64,000 nucleotides of DNA from Chryseobacterium indologenes (lineage in GTDB: Bacteria; Bacteroidota; Bacteroidia; Flavobacteriales; Weeksellaceae). The first letter of the stretch is position 1. Every line of letters begins with the position of its first letter. Below the pieces are notes generated by a model that saw nothing but the letters and a program-made list of their open reading frames with translations, searched no databases and was not told the DNA's origin. Shown piece after piece: positions 63,540-64,000 of this stretch. The DNA is taken from NCBI RefSeq assembly GCF_018362995.1, contig NZ_CP074372.1:3782001-3846000 (forward strand), written 5' to 3'. Made by a program: the position numbers and the translations under genes.

Positions 63540-64000
63540 TTATTTAATTAAAATTTTTCTCGAATATGTTTTCCCTTCCTTAGTTTGCACATTGATAATA
63601 TAAACACCTTCAGATTGTCTGGGTTCAAAAGTGTTTGATTTTAATGTAGAGCGGAATACTTCTTTTCCGGATGTATTGTATAATGTGACTTCTGAACCTT
63701 CTACCGGAACATTTCCTCCAAGAGTAATCTGACCGTTTTGGCTGTGAGCCATAATGCTGATCAATGGATCCTGATAAGCGTAATAAATTCTGAATCCTCC
63801 GCCCAGGCTTAGTACGCCTCCTGTCAGACCTATTCTGATCCCGTCATAAGGTTTTGACGGCTTGAATTCTACTGTTCCTCTGTTGGGTATTGCTCCCAGT
63901 TTAAGAAGACTTACATCTATTGTTCTGCGGTCGTCATTAGAAGTGCCTCCATTCATGGTTTCAAGAGTTACTCCGCTTAATAACTGTACAGATAACGGGA
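63540..64000 (-). CDS. T9SS-sorted protein, 5' end outside the window
   Basis: The frame is open from the window edge to the stop at 63540 (about 153 residues visible). An internal ATG at 63956 is not the start, because the codons before it read PLSVQLLSGVTLET, matching PLSAQVLGGVSIET of the neighbouring paralogue. The visible part runs through RRTIDVSLLKLGA, FRIYYAYQDPLISIMAHSQNGQ and the sorting-like end VTLYNTSGKEVFRSTL to KTYSRKILIK. It shares the last 130 residues closely with the protein at 62532-63320, showing a tandem duplication. Function unknown. Confidence 0.85.
   Translation of the reverse strand, partial: PLSVQLLSGVTLETMNGGTSNDDRRTIDVSLLKLGAIPNRGTVEFKPSKPYDGIRIGLTGGVLSLGGGFRIYYAYQDPLISIMAHSQNGQITLGGNVPVEGSEVTLYNTSGKEVFRSTLKSNTFEPRQSEGVYIINVQTKEGKTYSRKILIK

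Overview
The window looks like chromosomal DNA of a flavobacterium, most likely Chryseobacterium or a close relative in the Weeksellaceae (inference). The signs are low-GC DNA, promoters of the Bacteroidota type (TTTG, about 19-20 nt, TAnnTTTG), two SusC/SusD pairs, several proteins with type IX secretion (T9SS) C-terminal sorting domains, the bacillithiol enzyme BshC, and start regions without Shine-Dalgarno sequences. I saw no rRNA, tRNA, CRISPR array, integrase or transposase.

Layout. 1-4.3 kb, minus strand: edge of a surface-polysaccharide locus (ABC-2 permease, rfbA, rfbB, ugd). 4.4-9.3 kb: rimP-nusA-infB behind a strong promoter and a structured leader RNA. 9.4-10.0 kb: an unknown secreted protein. 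10.4-15.0 kb: first SusC/SusD pair, with a palindrome inside its promoter. 15.1-24.7 kb: housekeeping genes (putative porin, bshC, LysM/PBP1 protein, fabD, GYDIA-type GHMP kinase, pckA, and aroQ on the other strand). 24.9-29.6 kb: second SusC/SusD pair, preceded by a SAM-I riboswitch. 29.7-38.1 kb, minus strand: a four-gene polymorphic-toxin operon, consisting of a tail-fibre-like coiled-coil protein, a small T9SS protein with a YD-like motif, a 2233-residue SpvB/FG-GAP/RHS protein with an unrecognised AT-rich C-terminal module, and an overlapping small acidic putative immunity protein.

38.4-49.0 kb is a heavy-metal efflux island: a DUF6660-like small protein, an RND pump fused to its outer-membrane factor, an adaptor lipoprotein, bestrophin, a CDF transporter, a Fur-family regulator and a P-type ATPase. 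Two near-identical 17-bp palindromes (TTTGCAATASCATTGCA) lie at exactly the same distance from the -7 boxes in front of the RND pump and the ATPase, which suggests one regulator, perhaps the Fur-family protein encoded beside the second site. 49.5-55.3 kb continues with copper and redox genes: two paralogous small Cys proteins, a YHS lipoprotein, SCO1, an exported superoxide dismutase, an MbnP/MbnH-type pair and an outer-membrane barrel. Two structured repeat elements lie between them.

55.4-62.4 kb is a cobalamin-uptake operon: promoter, cobalamin riboswitch, a hairpin that buries the start codon, a BtuB-like receptor, a BtuG-like propeller lipoprotein, a second surface lipoprotein and a propeller-like protein with a T9SS sorting domain. 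62.5-64.0 kb, minus strand: two tandem paralogous T9SS proteins, the last running off the window.

The strongest leads are the shared metal operator, the RHS toxin/immunity operon, the rimP leader RNA, the SAM-riboswitch-controlled SusC/SusD pair and the B12 capture operon with its start-codon hairpin.
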